From NCBI GenBank assembly GCA_963786945.1, contig CAWBAO010000005.1, positions 682,001 through 746,000 on the forward strand: a stretch of DNA of 64,000 bases, written 5' to 3'. Positions within the stretch are counted from its first letter, which is position 1; each line of letters begins with the position of its first letter. This DNA comes from JADKCZ01 sp963786945. Lineage in GTDB: Bacteria > Myxococcota > Myxococcia > Myxococcales > Anaeromyxobacteraceae. A model generated the notes under the pieces. That model did no database searches. It was not told the origin of the DNA and worked only from the letters and a program-made list of their open reading frames with translations. The position numbers and the translations under genes were made by a program. This document shows positions 48,073 through 58,278 of this stretch, one piece after another.

Positions 48073-48880
48073 GCCCGGGGCCGAGGGTGACCAGCCCGGG
48101 GGCGTCGGTGGGGAAGCCGGCGGCCAGGCCGCCCACCGCCTGGAGCGCCGCGCCGGCCGCCAGCGAGAGCGCGCCGAAGGCCAGCAGCGCCAGCAGGTAG
48201 GCGGCCGGTCGCGCCAGCACCCGGGTCGAGGCCTGCAGCACCGCCTCGACCGGGCCGTCGCCCCGCACCGCGGTCCGGACCAGCGCGGCGTCGGCCACCG
48301 CCGAGGCCAGCAGCGAGGCCAGCAGGGCCAGCACCAGCGCGGCTGCCACCGCGGCCGCCAGGAAGACCCGCCCGCTCCCCGCCGCCACCTCGGAGATGCG
48401 GAGCGCGGCCAGGGCCACGCCGGCCAGGACGAGCTGGGCGGTCCACTCCAGCGCCAGGCCGAGCGCGGCGGTGGGGAGCAGGCGCGGCAGCCCCCAGGCG
48501 ACCCCCGTGGCGAAGCGAGCCTCGCGGTCGGCGGTGGGGGCCATGGCGCCGGCCAGCGTCGGGAGCGCCCCCGCCACGAAGGCCAGCCGCAGCAGCCAGC
48601 CGAGCAGCGCCGCGCAGGCCGACCAGCCCACCACCAGCGCCAGCACCCCCGGCTGCAGGGCCACCCCGGCGGCGCCGAGCAGCGGGGCCGGGCCGGAGAA
48701 CGGGGCCAGCCGCTGCGCCTGCCAGGCGCCGCGCAGCACGAGGAAGAGGGCCACGGCGGTCACCGGAACACCCAGCCCCCGGCGCAGCAGGGTGGTCAGG
48801 AGGCCGACCGCCACCAGCCAGCGCTCGCGCCCGAGCCCGGAGGCCCCCAGCCGCATCGCCTGGCCAACGGTCGGCGCCAT
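47981..48880 (-). CDS. polytopic membrane protein of unknown function
   Basis: A 299-residue Ala/Leu-rich protein with about six membrane segments, for example VPVTAVALFLVLRG, LALVVGWSACAALLGWLL, FLAAAVAAALVLALLASLLA and AYLLALLAFGALSLAAG. It has no recognisable catalytic motif. The pattern of long hydrophobic helices with few charges resembles uncharacterised DUF-type integral membrane proteins of myxobacteria. The last 31 codons overlap the tail of the UbiB-family gene on the other strand. It is divergent from lexA. Codon bias in the frame and the membrane pattern support a real gene. Confidence 0.65.
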   Translation of the reverse strand: MAPTVGQAMRLGASGLGRERWLVAVGLLTTLLRRGLGVPVTAVALFLVLRGAWQAQRLAPFSGPAPLLGAAGVALQPGVLALVVGWSACAALLGWLLRLAFVAGALPTLAGAMAPTADREARFATGVAWGLPRLLPTAALGLALEWTAQLVLAGVALAALRISEVAAGSGRVFLAAAVAAALVLALLASLLASAVADAALVRTAVRGDGPVEAVLQASTRVLARPAAYLLALLAFGALSLAAGAALQAVGGLAAGFPTDAPGLVTLGPGLMLSALATTVAAALELWWLASLTVLAAREG

Positions 48881-48976
48881 GGGGCCACCGTACCGGTCGG
48901 CCGGCCCGCCGGCAACGCGGGCCCTGGCCGCCTCCCAGCCCCCGCGGACGACCGCTGGCCGGGAACTTGCGGCGGA

Positions 48977-49008
48977 CTGAACGCTGTGACAGGATACTTC
49001 CGTTCAGG
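48977..49008 (+). promoter_or_regulatory. LexA operator region (autoregulation)
   Basis: Two inward-facing half-sites, CTGAACG (48977-48983) and CGTTCAG (49001-49007). The 17-mer at 48992-49008 matches the published Myxococcus consensus CTRHAMRYBYGTTCAGS at 14 positions; the other site, read on the minus strand, matches at 13. They overlap the probable promoter and end just before the ribosome-binding site of lexA. Confidence 0.65.
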
Positions 49009-49015
49009 AGGCGTC

Positions 49016-49705
49016 ATGACCGGATTGACCGACCGCCAGCTCGAGGTGCTCCGCTTCATCGCCCGTGAGATCGAGGAGCGCGGCTACCCGCCCACCATCC
49101 GCGAGATTGGCGAGGCGCTCGACATCCGCTCCACCAACGGCGTCAACGACCACCTGAAGGCGCTGGAGCGCAAGGGCTTCCTCACCCGCGATCCGGTCAA
49201 GTCGCGCGCCCTCATCCCCACCGAGGCGGCCCGCGGCGCGCTCCTCGGGGAGGCGCCCGCCAAGGGGGCCAAGGTGCTCCCCTTCCCGGTCGCCACCCGC
49301 CCGGGCTCGCGGATGATCGAGGTCCCCATCCTCGGCCGGGTCGCAGCCGGACAGCCCATCCTGGCCCAGGAGCGGGTCGAGGACACGGTCCAGGTCGACT
49401 CCTTCCTGCTCGGGACCAACAAGAAGGTCTACGGCCTGAAGGTGCAGGGCGACTCGATGATCGGCGACGGCATCCTGCCCGGCGACTACGTCTTCGTGAA
49501 GAAGCAGCTCAACGCCGAGGACGGCGAGATCGTGGTCGCCATGATCGACGACGAGGCCACCGTGAAGCGGATGTACCGGGAGGGCAAGCGGATCCGCTTC
49601 CAGCCCTCCAACCCGCGCATGGCCCCCATCTACGTCGCCGAGGAGGACTTCCGCTCCACCATGATCCTCGGCGTGGTGGTCGGCGTGTACCGCAAGATGC
49701 AGTAG
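49016..49705 (+). CDS. lexA: SOS repressor LexA
   Basis: A 229-residue self-cleaving repressor of the DNA-damage response. The winged-helix DNA-binding domain occupies residues 1-70 (TDRQLEVLRFIAREIEERGYPPT, truncated here; then IRSTNGVNDHLKALERKGFL). The autocleavage site is the Ala-Gly in GRVAAGQPI. The catalytic Ser lies in GDSMIGDGI and the Lys in EATVKRM. A linker of about 30 residues rich in Ala and Pro is longer than in E. coli. The ATG at 49016 follows AGGAGG by four bases; the GTG at 48986 lies inside the operator and is unlikely. Its own operator indicates autorepression. Confidence 0.95.
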   Translation: MTGLTDRQLEVLRFIAREIEERGYPPTIREIGEALDIRSTNGVNDHLKALERKGFLTRDPVKSRALIPTEAARGALLGEAPAKGAKVLPFPVATRPGSRMIEVPILGRVAAGQPILAQERVEDTVQVDSFLLGTNKKVYGLKVQGDSMIGDGILPGDYVFVKKQLNAEDGEIVVAMIDDEATVKRMYREGKRIRFQPSNPRMAPIYVAEEDFRSTMILGVVVGVYRKMQ

Positions 49706-49768
49706 GGGCGACGCGCCTTCCTGCTCCGGGCTGCTCCTGCCCGCAGCGGCGGGATCACGCGCCGACGG

Positions 49769-51019
49769 TCAGCGGGTCTTGGCCTGGCGGACGTACCGAT
49801 CCAGATCCTCCCGATCGATGACCGAGAGGATCTCCACCGCGTCCTGCCTCGACTCGAGGCGCCGGTAGATGAGCCGCACGTCGGTGGCCACCCGCACCCG
49901 GTAGTAGCCGGGGAGGCCCCCCAGCGGCAGCGCCCGCAGGCTCGGGTGGCGGTGGTCCTGGGCCAGCAGGAAGGCCTGCTTCACCGCGGCCCGCTGGATC
50001 CGCCGGTCCCAGCCGCGCAGCGAGTCGTAGAACTCCTCGGTGAAGACCGGCAGCAGCCAGCTGGCTGGCGCGTCCTCCGGCTCGCCCTCGGCCTCGCCGG
50101 CCGGGACGGTCGCGGCCCCGGCTCCCGGCGCCGGGACCTCCCGGGCCTCGGCGGCGCGCAGCGCCTCCTCGAGGAGGGCCGCCTGCTCGGCCAGCTTCTC
50201 GGCGCGACCCTCGGCGGCGTGCCGGGCGGTCTCGGCGTCGCGCAGCGCGCCCCGGAGCCGCTGGACCTCGGCGGCCTGGTCGGTGGCCAGGGCCCGGGCC
50301 AGCTCGGCCTCGGCCCGCCCCCGGGCCTGTCGGGCCTGCTCCGCCTGCTCCCTGGCCCGCGCCGCCTCGCCCACGGCGCGCGCCGCCTCGGCCCGCGCCT
50401 CCTTCACCTGGGCCTGGAGCTTGTCGCGTGCCTCGTCGGCCTTGCGCCGCCCCTCCTCGTTCCGCAGCTCGGCGCGGCGCAGCTTCTCCTCGGCCGCCTG
50501 CAGCCGGGCGGCGAGCCCGGCCTCGCCGCTGGCGGCCTCGCCATCCCCTCGGCCCGCCGCGGCGGCTCCGGCCGGCGCGGGCCCGTACCACTCGGCCGCC
50601 AGCTGCTCCAGCGCGGCGGCACCGCGGGCCCGCACCTCCGGCTGCGGGTCGGCCACCAGCCGCCAGAGGGCGATGGCCAGCCCGTGATCCGAGCCCGCCA
50701 CCTCCAGCAGCTCGTCGGCGGCGACCGGGTCGAGGGTGCTGTTCGCGAAGGCCGGCTCCTTGAGCCCCCGGCGCAGCGCCTCCAGCACCGGCCGGCGCGA
50801 CTCGGGGGCCGCCCGCACCTCGTCGGCCAGCAGGTCGCACCGCTCCACCTCGGAGAGCCCCTCGGTGCGGAAGCCGGGCGAGGACAGCCCGAGGGCCTTG
50901 ACCAGCGCCAGGGTCTCCTCGGGCAGGAGCGCGGCGTAGAGGAAGGCGGAGAGCGCGTCCCGCGAGAGCTCGTGCAGCGGGGCGTCGCCGACCGGGGGCG
51001 GGAGCGGGGTGCCGTTCAC
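49769..51019 (-). CDS. coiled-coil protein with RelE/ParE-like C-terminal domain
   Basis: A 416-residue soluble protein in three parts. Residues 1-145 form an Ala/Leu-rich helical domain with HEAT-like segments (PEVRARGAAALEQLAAEW). Residues 165-295 are a long charged coiled coil (EEKLRRAELRNEEGRRKADEAR and onward). Residues 325-412 resemble the RelE/ParE toxin fold: FTEEFYDSLRGWDRRIQ, LRALPLGGLPGYYRVRV, VRLIYRR and AVEILSVIDREDLDRYV, in the order helix-helix-strands with the conserved Arg before the hydrophobic strand. No small antitoxin gene is adjacent. The GTG at 51019 overlaps the upstream stop (GTGA). Function is unknown; RNase activity is possible but unproven. Confidence 0.7.
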   Translation of the reverse strand: MNGTPLPPPVGDAPLHELSRDALSAFLYAALLPEETLALVKALGLSSPGFRTEGLSEVERCDLLADEVRAAPESRRPVLEALRRGLKEPAFANSTLDPVAADELLEVAGSDHGLAIALWRLVADPQPEVRARGAAALEQLAAEWYGPAPAGAAAAGRGDGEAASGEAGLAARLQAAEEKLRRAELRNEEGRRKADEARDKLQAQVKEARAEAARAVGEAARAREQAEQARQARGRAEAELARALATDQAAEVQRLRGALRDAETARHAAEGRAEKLAEQAALLEEALRAAEAREVPAPGAGAATVPAGEAEGEPEDAPASWLLPVFTEEFYDSLRGWDRRIQRAAVKQAFLLAQDHRHPSLRALPLGGLPGYYRVRVATDVRLIYRRLESRQDAVEILSVIDREDLDRYVRQAKTR

Positions 51020-51933
51020 CGGGCGGGGGCCGCGCCCTCGCGGACCTCGGCCTTGAACTCGACGCCGGTCGGCAGCCGCCAGGACTCGTCGATGGGGAGG
51101 GCCACCGTGAAGACGGCCGGGCGATCGCGTCCGGCGGCGCCGCGCACCGCGGCGGTCAGCTCCAGCTCCATCGAGGTCGGCGGCCGGGGCAGCAGCTCCA
51201 GCCACCACGTGCCGAAGAGGACCGAGGGCGGCAGGTCGTCGCTGAAGCGGTCCGGGTCGGCCAGCTTGATGGCCGGCTCGCCGCCCCCCTGCATCCCGCC
51301 GAAGAGCTTCCCCTTCTCGTCCAGCAGCCGGATGGCCAGCTGCCGGAGCGAGACGCCGAGGACGGTGCGGCTGGTGGTCCTCTCCCCGGCGCCCTCGCGC
51401 TCCAGCCACCGCGGCACGCCCCAGAGGGCGAAGTCCACGCGGAGGCCGGGGCCGCCGCCGTCCGGGTTGGGACCGGGCTGGACGGCGAGGAGGTCGAGCC
51501 GCAGCCCCTCGGCCACCGCCGAGGCCAGCGGGGCGTAGCGGCCGCTCTTCAGCAGCGCCACCCGGCCGTCGGCGTACTGCTGGAACTCGGCGAGGGTGGC
51601 GCGGTCCTTGTCGGAGAGCTTCCCCTTCTTCTCCTCCCCGGCGGACGCCAGCGCGCCCGGCCGCGCCGGCTCGCGCGGGAAGCGGTTGCGGAGCGCCGCG
51701 CCGGCCTCGAGGTACTGGCGCAGCAGCGCCGCCGCCTCCTCCCGCCAGGGCTCGGCCGGGAGCGCCGGCAGGGCCCGGGCCACGGCCGATCGCTCCACGA
51801 ACTCCCGCTTCAGCCGGGCCCGCTCGAGCCGGGCCTCGAAGGCCTCGCCGCGAGATCGCCAGGCGTCGAGGACGTAGATCGCCAGCAGCAACGCCAGGCC
51901 AGCCGGAAGGGCGACGAACAGGAGACGCTTCAT
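51016..51933 (-). CDS. membrane-anchored protein of unknown function
   Basis: A 305-residue protein with one N-terminal membrane anchor or uncleaved signal (residues 4-22, LLFVALPAGLALLLAIYVLDAW). A helical charged segment follows (about 28-90), then a mixed alpha/beta domain with many strands (RVDFALWGVPRWLE, SVLFGTWWLELLP, MELELTAAVRGAAG, PAVFTVALPIDESW). I recognise no family. The ATG at 51933 lies 14 bases after the phosphoesterase gene, and its stop overlaps the start of the coiled-coil/RelE-like gene (GTGA). The three are clearly one operon. Confidence 0.7.
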   Translation of the reverse strand: MKRLLFVALPAGLALLLAIYVLDAWRSRGEAFEARLERARLKREFVERSAVARALPALPAEPWREEAAALLRQYLEAGAALRNRFPREPARPGALASAGEEKKGKLSDKDRATLAEFQQYADGRVALLKSGRYAPLASAVAEGLRLDLLAVQPGPNPDGGGPGLRVDFALWGVPRWLEREGAGERTTSRTVLGVSLRQLAIRLLDEKGKLFGGMQGGGEPAIKLADPDRFSDDLPPSVLFGTWWLELLPRPPTSMELELTAAVRGAAGRDRPAVFTVALPIDESWRLPTGVEFKAEVREGAAPAR

Positions 51934-51947
51934 GGGAGTGGCCTCGC

Positions 51948-52784
51948 TCAGGTGTTGCCGCTGACCAGCGCCTCGACGCCCTTCAGGCCCGCGGCGTCGA
52001 AGTCGTAGACGTAGGCTCGGGCTCGCCGCACCGGCTCCTCGGCGACGCGCGAGGCCGATCCCGAGCAGAGGATCGGCGTGGGGTGCCTGGCGCCGGGGAC
52101 GTCGACCCGGAAGGCGCAGTGGCGATGGCCGTGGAGCACCGCGGCGACCGGCAGCTCGGCCACCAGGCGGATCACCTGGTCGGCGTCGGCCAGCGGCATC
52201 CGCGCCACCAGCGCGTCGGAGGGGATCCGCTCGGGGGGCAGCACCACGTGGTGGTGGAAGGCCAGCACCGTGGCCTTGCCGGCCTGGTGGTGCTGGCGGC
52301 AGAGCTCGCGGGTGCTGCGAAGCTGGTCGGCGCCGATCCGGCCGGCCGTCTGGTTGGGCTCCTCGCCGTAGCGGGCGCTGTCCAGCGCCACCAGGACCAC
52401 CTCGCCGAGCGGGACCACGTGCGGGTAGGTCGGCGCGGGCCGGCGCATCCCCTTCCCGTCGGGCCCGACCGCGCGCAGGAAGCGGCCGGTGTCGACGGCG
52501 TCGGCCGTCCAGACGTCGTGGTTGCCGGGCACCACGGTGAGCTTCCCGGAGGCGGCCCACCACTTGAGCATGTCGGCGGCCCGCTCGAACTCGCGGGTCT
52601 CCGACGAAAGGGTCAGGTCGCCGGTCACCACCAGGTGGTCGACCTCGACCTCGCGCAGGGCGTCGAGCAGCCCCTTGGCCAGCTTGGCGGAGTGGCGGTC
52701 GCAGTCCTTGGCCGAGAAGCCGTTTCGCGGGTAGCGGGCGCGGTCGGCGAGGTGGAAGTCACTGATGTGGCCGATGCGGACGAT
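51948..52784 (-). CDS. calcineurin-like metallophosphoesterase (apparent ATC start)
   Basis: A protein of about 278 residues with the metallophosphoesterase signature set: DxH in HISDFHLAD, GD in VVTGDLT, GNHD in VVPGNHDVW, HHH in LAFHHHVVLP and GHRH in VLHGHRHCAF. All metal ligands are present, so it is probably an active phosphodiesterase or phosphatase. The part up to GDLT lacks any ATG, GTG or TTG codon after an in-frame TAG. The only fitting start is ATC at 52784, with GAGGAG eight bases upstream and a good promoter at 52815-52843. A start at the GTG at 52631 would delete the first metal motif. It leads the three-gene operon. Confidence 0.8.
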   Translation of the reverse strand: MVRIGHISDFHLADRARYPRNGFSAKDCDRHSAKLAKGLLDALREVEVDHLVVTGDLTLSSETREFERAADMLKWWAASGKLTVVPGNHDVWTADAVDTGRFLRAVGPDGKGMRRPAPTYPHVVPLGEVVLVALDSARYGEEPNQTAGRIGADQLRSTRELCRQHHQAGKATVLAFHHHVVLPPERIPSDALVARMPLADADQVIRLVAELPVAAVLHGHRHCAFRVDVPGARHPTPILCSGSASRVAEEPVRRARAYVYDFDAAGLKGVEALVSGNT

Positions 52785-52814
52785 GGCGGGCTCCTCGGGA
52801 GGTGCGGCTCGAGG

Positions 52815-52843
52815 ATGCTAACGGCCCCTCCCGGCTCGGTCAA
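52815..52843 (-). promoter_or_regulatory. sigma70-type promoter of the phosphoesterase operon
   Basis: On the minus strand: TTGACC (52843-52838), 17-base spacer, TAGCAT (52820-52815). The transcript would start near 52808, about 24 bases before the proposed ATC start, with GAGGAG in between. Confidence 0.7.
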
Positions 52844-52895
52844 ACTGGTGACGCCCCCGGACGCACGCCCCGAATCGCCGCGCGACCCGGCCCGC

Positions 52896-52921
52896 TTGAC
52901 ATCCGCGGATCGGGCTACAAC
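52896..52921 (+). promoter_or_regulatory. candidate promoter of lon, short spacer
   Basis: TTGACA (52896-52901) and TACAAC (52916-52921) separated by only 14 bases. The -35 is perfect for sigma70, but the spacing is closer to that of heat-shock sigma32 promoters, which would suit lon; the -10 is not the CCCCAT of sigma32. The assignment is open. Confidence 0.4.
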
Positions 52922-52996
52922 TTGTTGCCATGGGGGGCTGCCACCGGTATCCCTACCCTGAGCAGTCCCAGCCGGATGAGGCCGAAGGAGATCGAG

Positions 52997-55480
<2,484 letters not shown>

Positions 55481-55644
55481 CCACGCCCCCCGACGGCGGG
55501 AGGCCGGCCCGCCGGGGCTGGCATCCTCGCCATCGGGTGGCCCCGACCCGGGCGCCCGTGTCATAGTCCGCACCCCACGTCCCGCCACGGCTGTCGCGGG
55601 GACGCCGCCGGCTTCGACGTGGTGCACGAGGTGGGGAGCTGTCC

Positions 55645-57423
55645 GTGATCAGGATGTTGGGGCGCTACCAGCTGCTCGAGCAGGTCGGCAGCGGTGGCAT
55701 GGCGATCGTCTACCGGGGACGGGACACGGCCCTCGACCGCGAGGTGGCGATCAAGGTCCTCCACCCCCACCTCGCCCAGGCGCCCGAGAGCCGGGCCCGC
55801 TTCTCCCGCGAGGCGCGCGCCGTGGCCCGGCTGGCCCATCCCAGCATCGTGGAGATCTTCGACTACGCCGGGGACGGGGCCCCGGAGGCCTACCTGGTCA
55901 CCGAGTTCATCCGCGGGCAGACCCTGCGGGCCTTCGCCCAGAAGTCGGGCTTCGCCAACCCCGAGGTGGGGCTGCTGGTCGGCCGGGCCCTGGCCGACGC
56001 GCTGGCCCACGCCCACGCCGCCGGGGTCATCCACCGCGACCTGAAGCCCGAGAACGTCATGGTCGAGGAGGGCGATCGGACCTCGGTCAAGCTGACCGAC
56101 TTCGGCATCGCCCGCATCCTCGCCTCCGAGGAGCGCATGACCATGACGGGCGCGCTGGTGGGGTCGCCCAACCACATGGCGCCGGAGATCGTCGAGGGGA
56201 AGGAGGCGGACGAGCGCAGCGACCTCTTCTCGCTCGGCACCATCCTCTACTGGCTGGCCACCGGGCGCCTCCCGTTCGCGGCGGCCAATCCCACCGCCAC
56301 CTTGCGCCGCTCCATCAACGGGGACTTCGACGACCCGCGCCAGGTCTCGCCCCGGGTCTCCGGCGCGCTGGCCGCCTTGCTCAACCGCTGCCTCGACCCC
56401 GACCCGGCCGGACGCCCCGCCAGCGCCGCCGAGGTCCGCACCAGCCTCGACGAGATCCTGGCCGAGGTGGGCCTCGACCGCCCCGAGGAGGAGCTGGCCC
56501 GCTTCCTCGCCGACCCGGCCGGCTTCCAGGCCGCCTTCCCCGCACGAGCGGTGTCCGCCCTGCTGCCGCGAGGCGAGGCGGCGCTCCAGGCCGGCCAGAC
56601 CGCCCGGGCCCTGGGCCTCTTCGACCGGGTCCTCGCCATCGACCCCGGCAACGCGCTGGTGGCGGCGCGGCTGCGAACCCTGTCCCGCCGGCGTCGCCTG
56701 CGTCGCGTCGCCTGGAGCGGCGCCGCGCTGGTGGGCGCCGCCGCGCTGGGCGTGCTGGGAGTCAGCTGGTGGATGGGGCGCCCGCCCGGCCGGCCCCTCG
56801 CGGCCACCGTGACGGACTCCGTCCGCCTGGCCCCGGGGCCCGGCCAGGCCTCGGCGTCGGGGCCGGCTCCGGCCGAGCCGGAGCACGCTGCGGCGGCGCG
56901 ACCGCCTCCGCCCACCCCGCCGCCCGCTCCGCCCTCCGTCACGGCCGGGGCGCCGGTGGAGCTGCTGGTGCGGGTTCGCCCCTACGCCCAGCGCGCCCTG
57001 CTCGACGGCGTCGAGGTGCCGAGCGGCGACCAGCTGGTCCGCTTCGCCCTCACCGGCGGAGCACCCCACACCATCCGGATCGAGCACGCCTGCTGCGTCC
57101 CCTTCCAGCGCCAGATCACCGCCGAGGAGGCCGCCGCGCAAGGGGAGCTGCGGGTGCCGCTGGAGCCGAAGCCGGCCCGCCTGCGCGTCGAGGGGGACCC
57201 GGGCACCCGGATCATGCTCGCCGGCCAGCTGCTGGGCACCGCCGGCGACTCGCAGCGCATCCCGCTCCCGGTCCCCGTCCCGGCCGGTGGCGAGACCCCC
57301 TACGAGGCCAACGCCCCCATCGTCCTCGAGCCGCCCAGCGGTCCGACGCGCACCGTCGTGGTCCGGCTGCGCGCCGGCGTCGACCTGGTCATCGCCGCGC
57401 CCACCACGGAAGGCACGCCGTGA
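55645..57423 (+). CDS. Hanks-type Ser/Thr protein kinase, membrane-anchored, PEGA-like C-terminus
   Basis: A 592-residue kinase. The kinase domain (residues about 7-270) has the glycine loop GSGGMAIVY, the Lys in VAIKVL, the catalytic loop HRDLKPENV, DFGIA and the MAPE segment, so it should be active. Residues about 300-345 hold a helical/TPR-like segment. A single membrane helix follows at about 355-375 (AALVGAAALGVLGVSWWMG). The external part has a Pro-rich stretch and two PEGA-like beta domains (RALLDGVEVPSGDQ and ARLRVEGDPGTRIMLAG). The GTG at 55645 has GGGGAG six bases upstream; ATG 55654 is an alternative. It is the first of four overlapping genes and may phosphorylate their products. 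Confidence 0.9.
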   Translation: MIRMLGRYQLLEQVGSGGMAIVYRGRDTALDREVAIKVLHPHLAQAPESRARFSREARAVARLAHPSIVEIFDYAGDGAPEAYLVTEFIRGQTLRAFAQKSGFANPEVGLLVGRALADALAHAHAAGVIHRDLKPENVMVEEGDRTSVKLTDFGIARILASEERMTMTGALVGSPNHMAPEIVEGKEADERSDLFSLGTILYWLATGRLPFAAANPTATLRRSINGDFDDPRQVSPRVSGALAALLNRCLDPDPAGRPASAAEVRTSLDEILAEVGLDRPEEELARFLADPAGFQAAFPARAVSALLPRGEAALQAGQTARALGLFDRVLAIDPGNALVAARLRTLSRRRRLRRVAWSGAALVGAAALGVLGVSWWMGRPPGRPLAATVTDSVRLAPGPGQASASGPAPAEPEHAAAARPPPPTPPPAPPSVTAGAPVELLVRVRPYAQRALLDGVEVPSGDQLVRFALTGGAPHTIRIEHACCVPFQRQITAEEAAAQGELRVPLEPKPARLRVEGDPGTRIMLAGQLLGTAGDSQRIPLPVPVPAGGETPYEANAPIVLEPPSGPTRTVVVRLRAGVDLVIAAPTTEGTP

Positions 57424-58277
57424 ACGCCCTGATCCCGCTGCTGCTGACGCTCTCCCTGGCCGCTCCGCCCGAGCTCAAGCGGGCCAAGGATCGCTTCGAG
57501 TTCGGGGCCTGGGCGGACTGCGCCGGCACGCTGCGCCCGTTCCTGGCCCGCGAACCGGTGCTCACCGACGACGAGGCGGTCGAGGCCTGGCGGCTGCTCG
57601 GCCTCTCCGAGTACCACCTCGGGGATCGGGCCGCGGCCCGCACCGCCTTCGTCAACCTGCTCTCCGTCGACCCCGACTACGCGCTCGATCCCTTCCTGGT
57701 GCCACCGCCCATCGTCGACTTCTTCGACAAGGTGAAGAAGGAGCACGAGCCCGACCTGGCCCCGCTGCGGGAGCGGAAGCGCGCCCTGCGCGAGCAGCAG
57801 CGCCTGGCCGAGGAGGCCAGGCGCCGCCTGCTGGCCGAGGAGCAGGCCCGCAACGGGCCGCCGACCAAGGTGGTGAAGGTCCAGGAGCGGATCTACCTGC
57901 TCAACTGGATGCCCTTCGGCGTCGGGCAGTTCCAGAACGGCGACAGGAGCAAGGGGACGGCCATCGCCCTCGGCGAGCTGACCCTGGGGCTCATCAACAT
58001 CGCGGCCATCGTCGCGCACGGCCAGATCGCCGACGATCGCTCCCGGATGTGCACCTCGAGCGAGCCCAACTGCACGTCGCCGCCCTACACCGACGCCGAT
58101 CGGACGCTGCTGGGTCGGCTCGACACGGTGAAGTACGTCTCGGCCGGCCTGTTCTGGGCGCTCTACGGCTACGGGGTCTGGGACGCCCACCGCCACTTCG
58201 TGCCGGTGGTCGAGACCGAGGTGGGGCCCGGTGGACAGCCCACCGGGGTCAGGATCGGCCTCCAGGGGAGCTTCTGA
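57420..58277 (+). CDS. TPR-like exported protein with C-terminal membrane segments
   Basis: A 285-residue protein. The N-terminus looks like a signal peptide (MNALIPLLLTLSLAAPPELK). Residues 20-90 hold TPR-like helices (AWRLLGLSEYHLGDRAAARTAFVNLLSVDPDYAL, of which the core is GLSEYHLGDRAAARTAF). A charged coiled-coil-like stretch follows (ERKRALREQQRLAEEARRR). The last third has two hydrophobic segments (IALGELTLGLINIAAIVAHG and YVSAGLFWALYGYGVWDAH), in the style of DUF5683-type proteins. GTG 57420 overlaps the kinase stop (GTGA). No enzymatic motif. Its place inside the kinase operon suggests an envelope partner of the signalling pathway. Confidence 0.75.
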   Translation: MNALIPLLLTLSLAAPPELKRAKDRFEFGAWADCAGTLRPFLAREPVLTDDEAVEAWRLLGLSEYHLGDRAAARTAFVNLLSVDPDYALDPFLVPPPIVDFFDKVKKEHEPDLAPLRERKRALREQQRLAEEARRRLLAEEQARNGPPTKVVKVQERIYLLNWMPFGVGQFQNGDRSKGTAIALGELTLGLINIAAIVAHGQIADDRSRMCTSSEPNCTSPPYTDADRTLLGRLDTVKYVSAGLFWALYGYGVWDAHRHFVPVVETEVGPGGQPTGVRIGLQGSF

Positions 58278-58278
58278 C

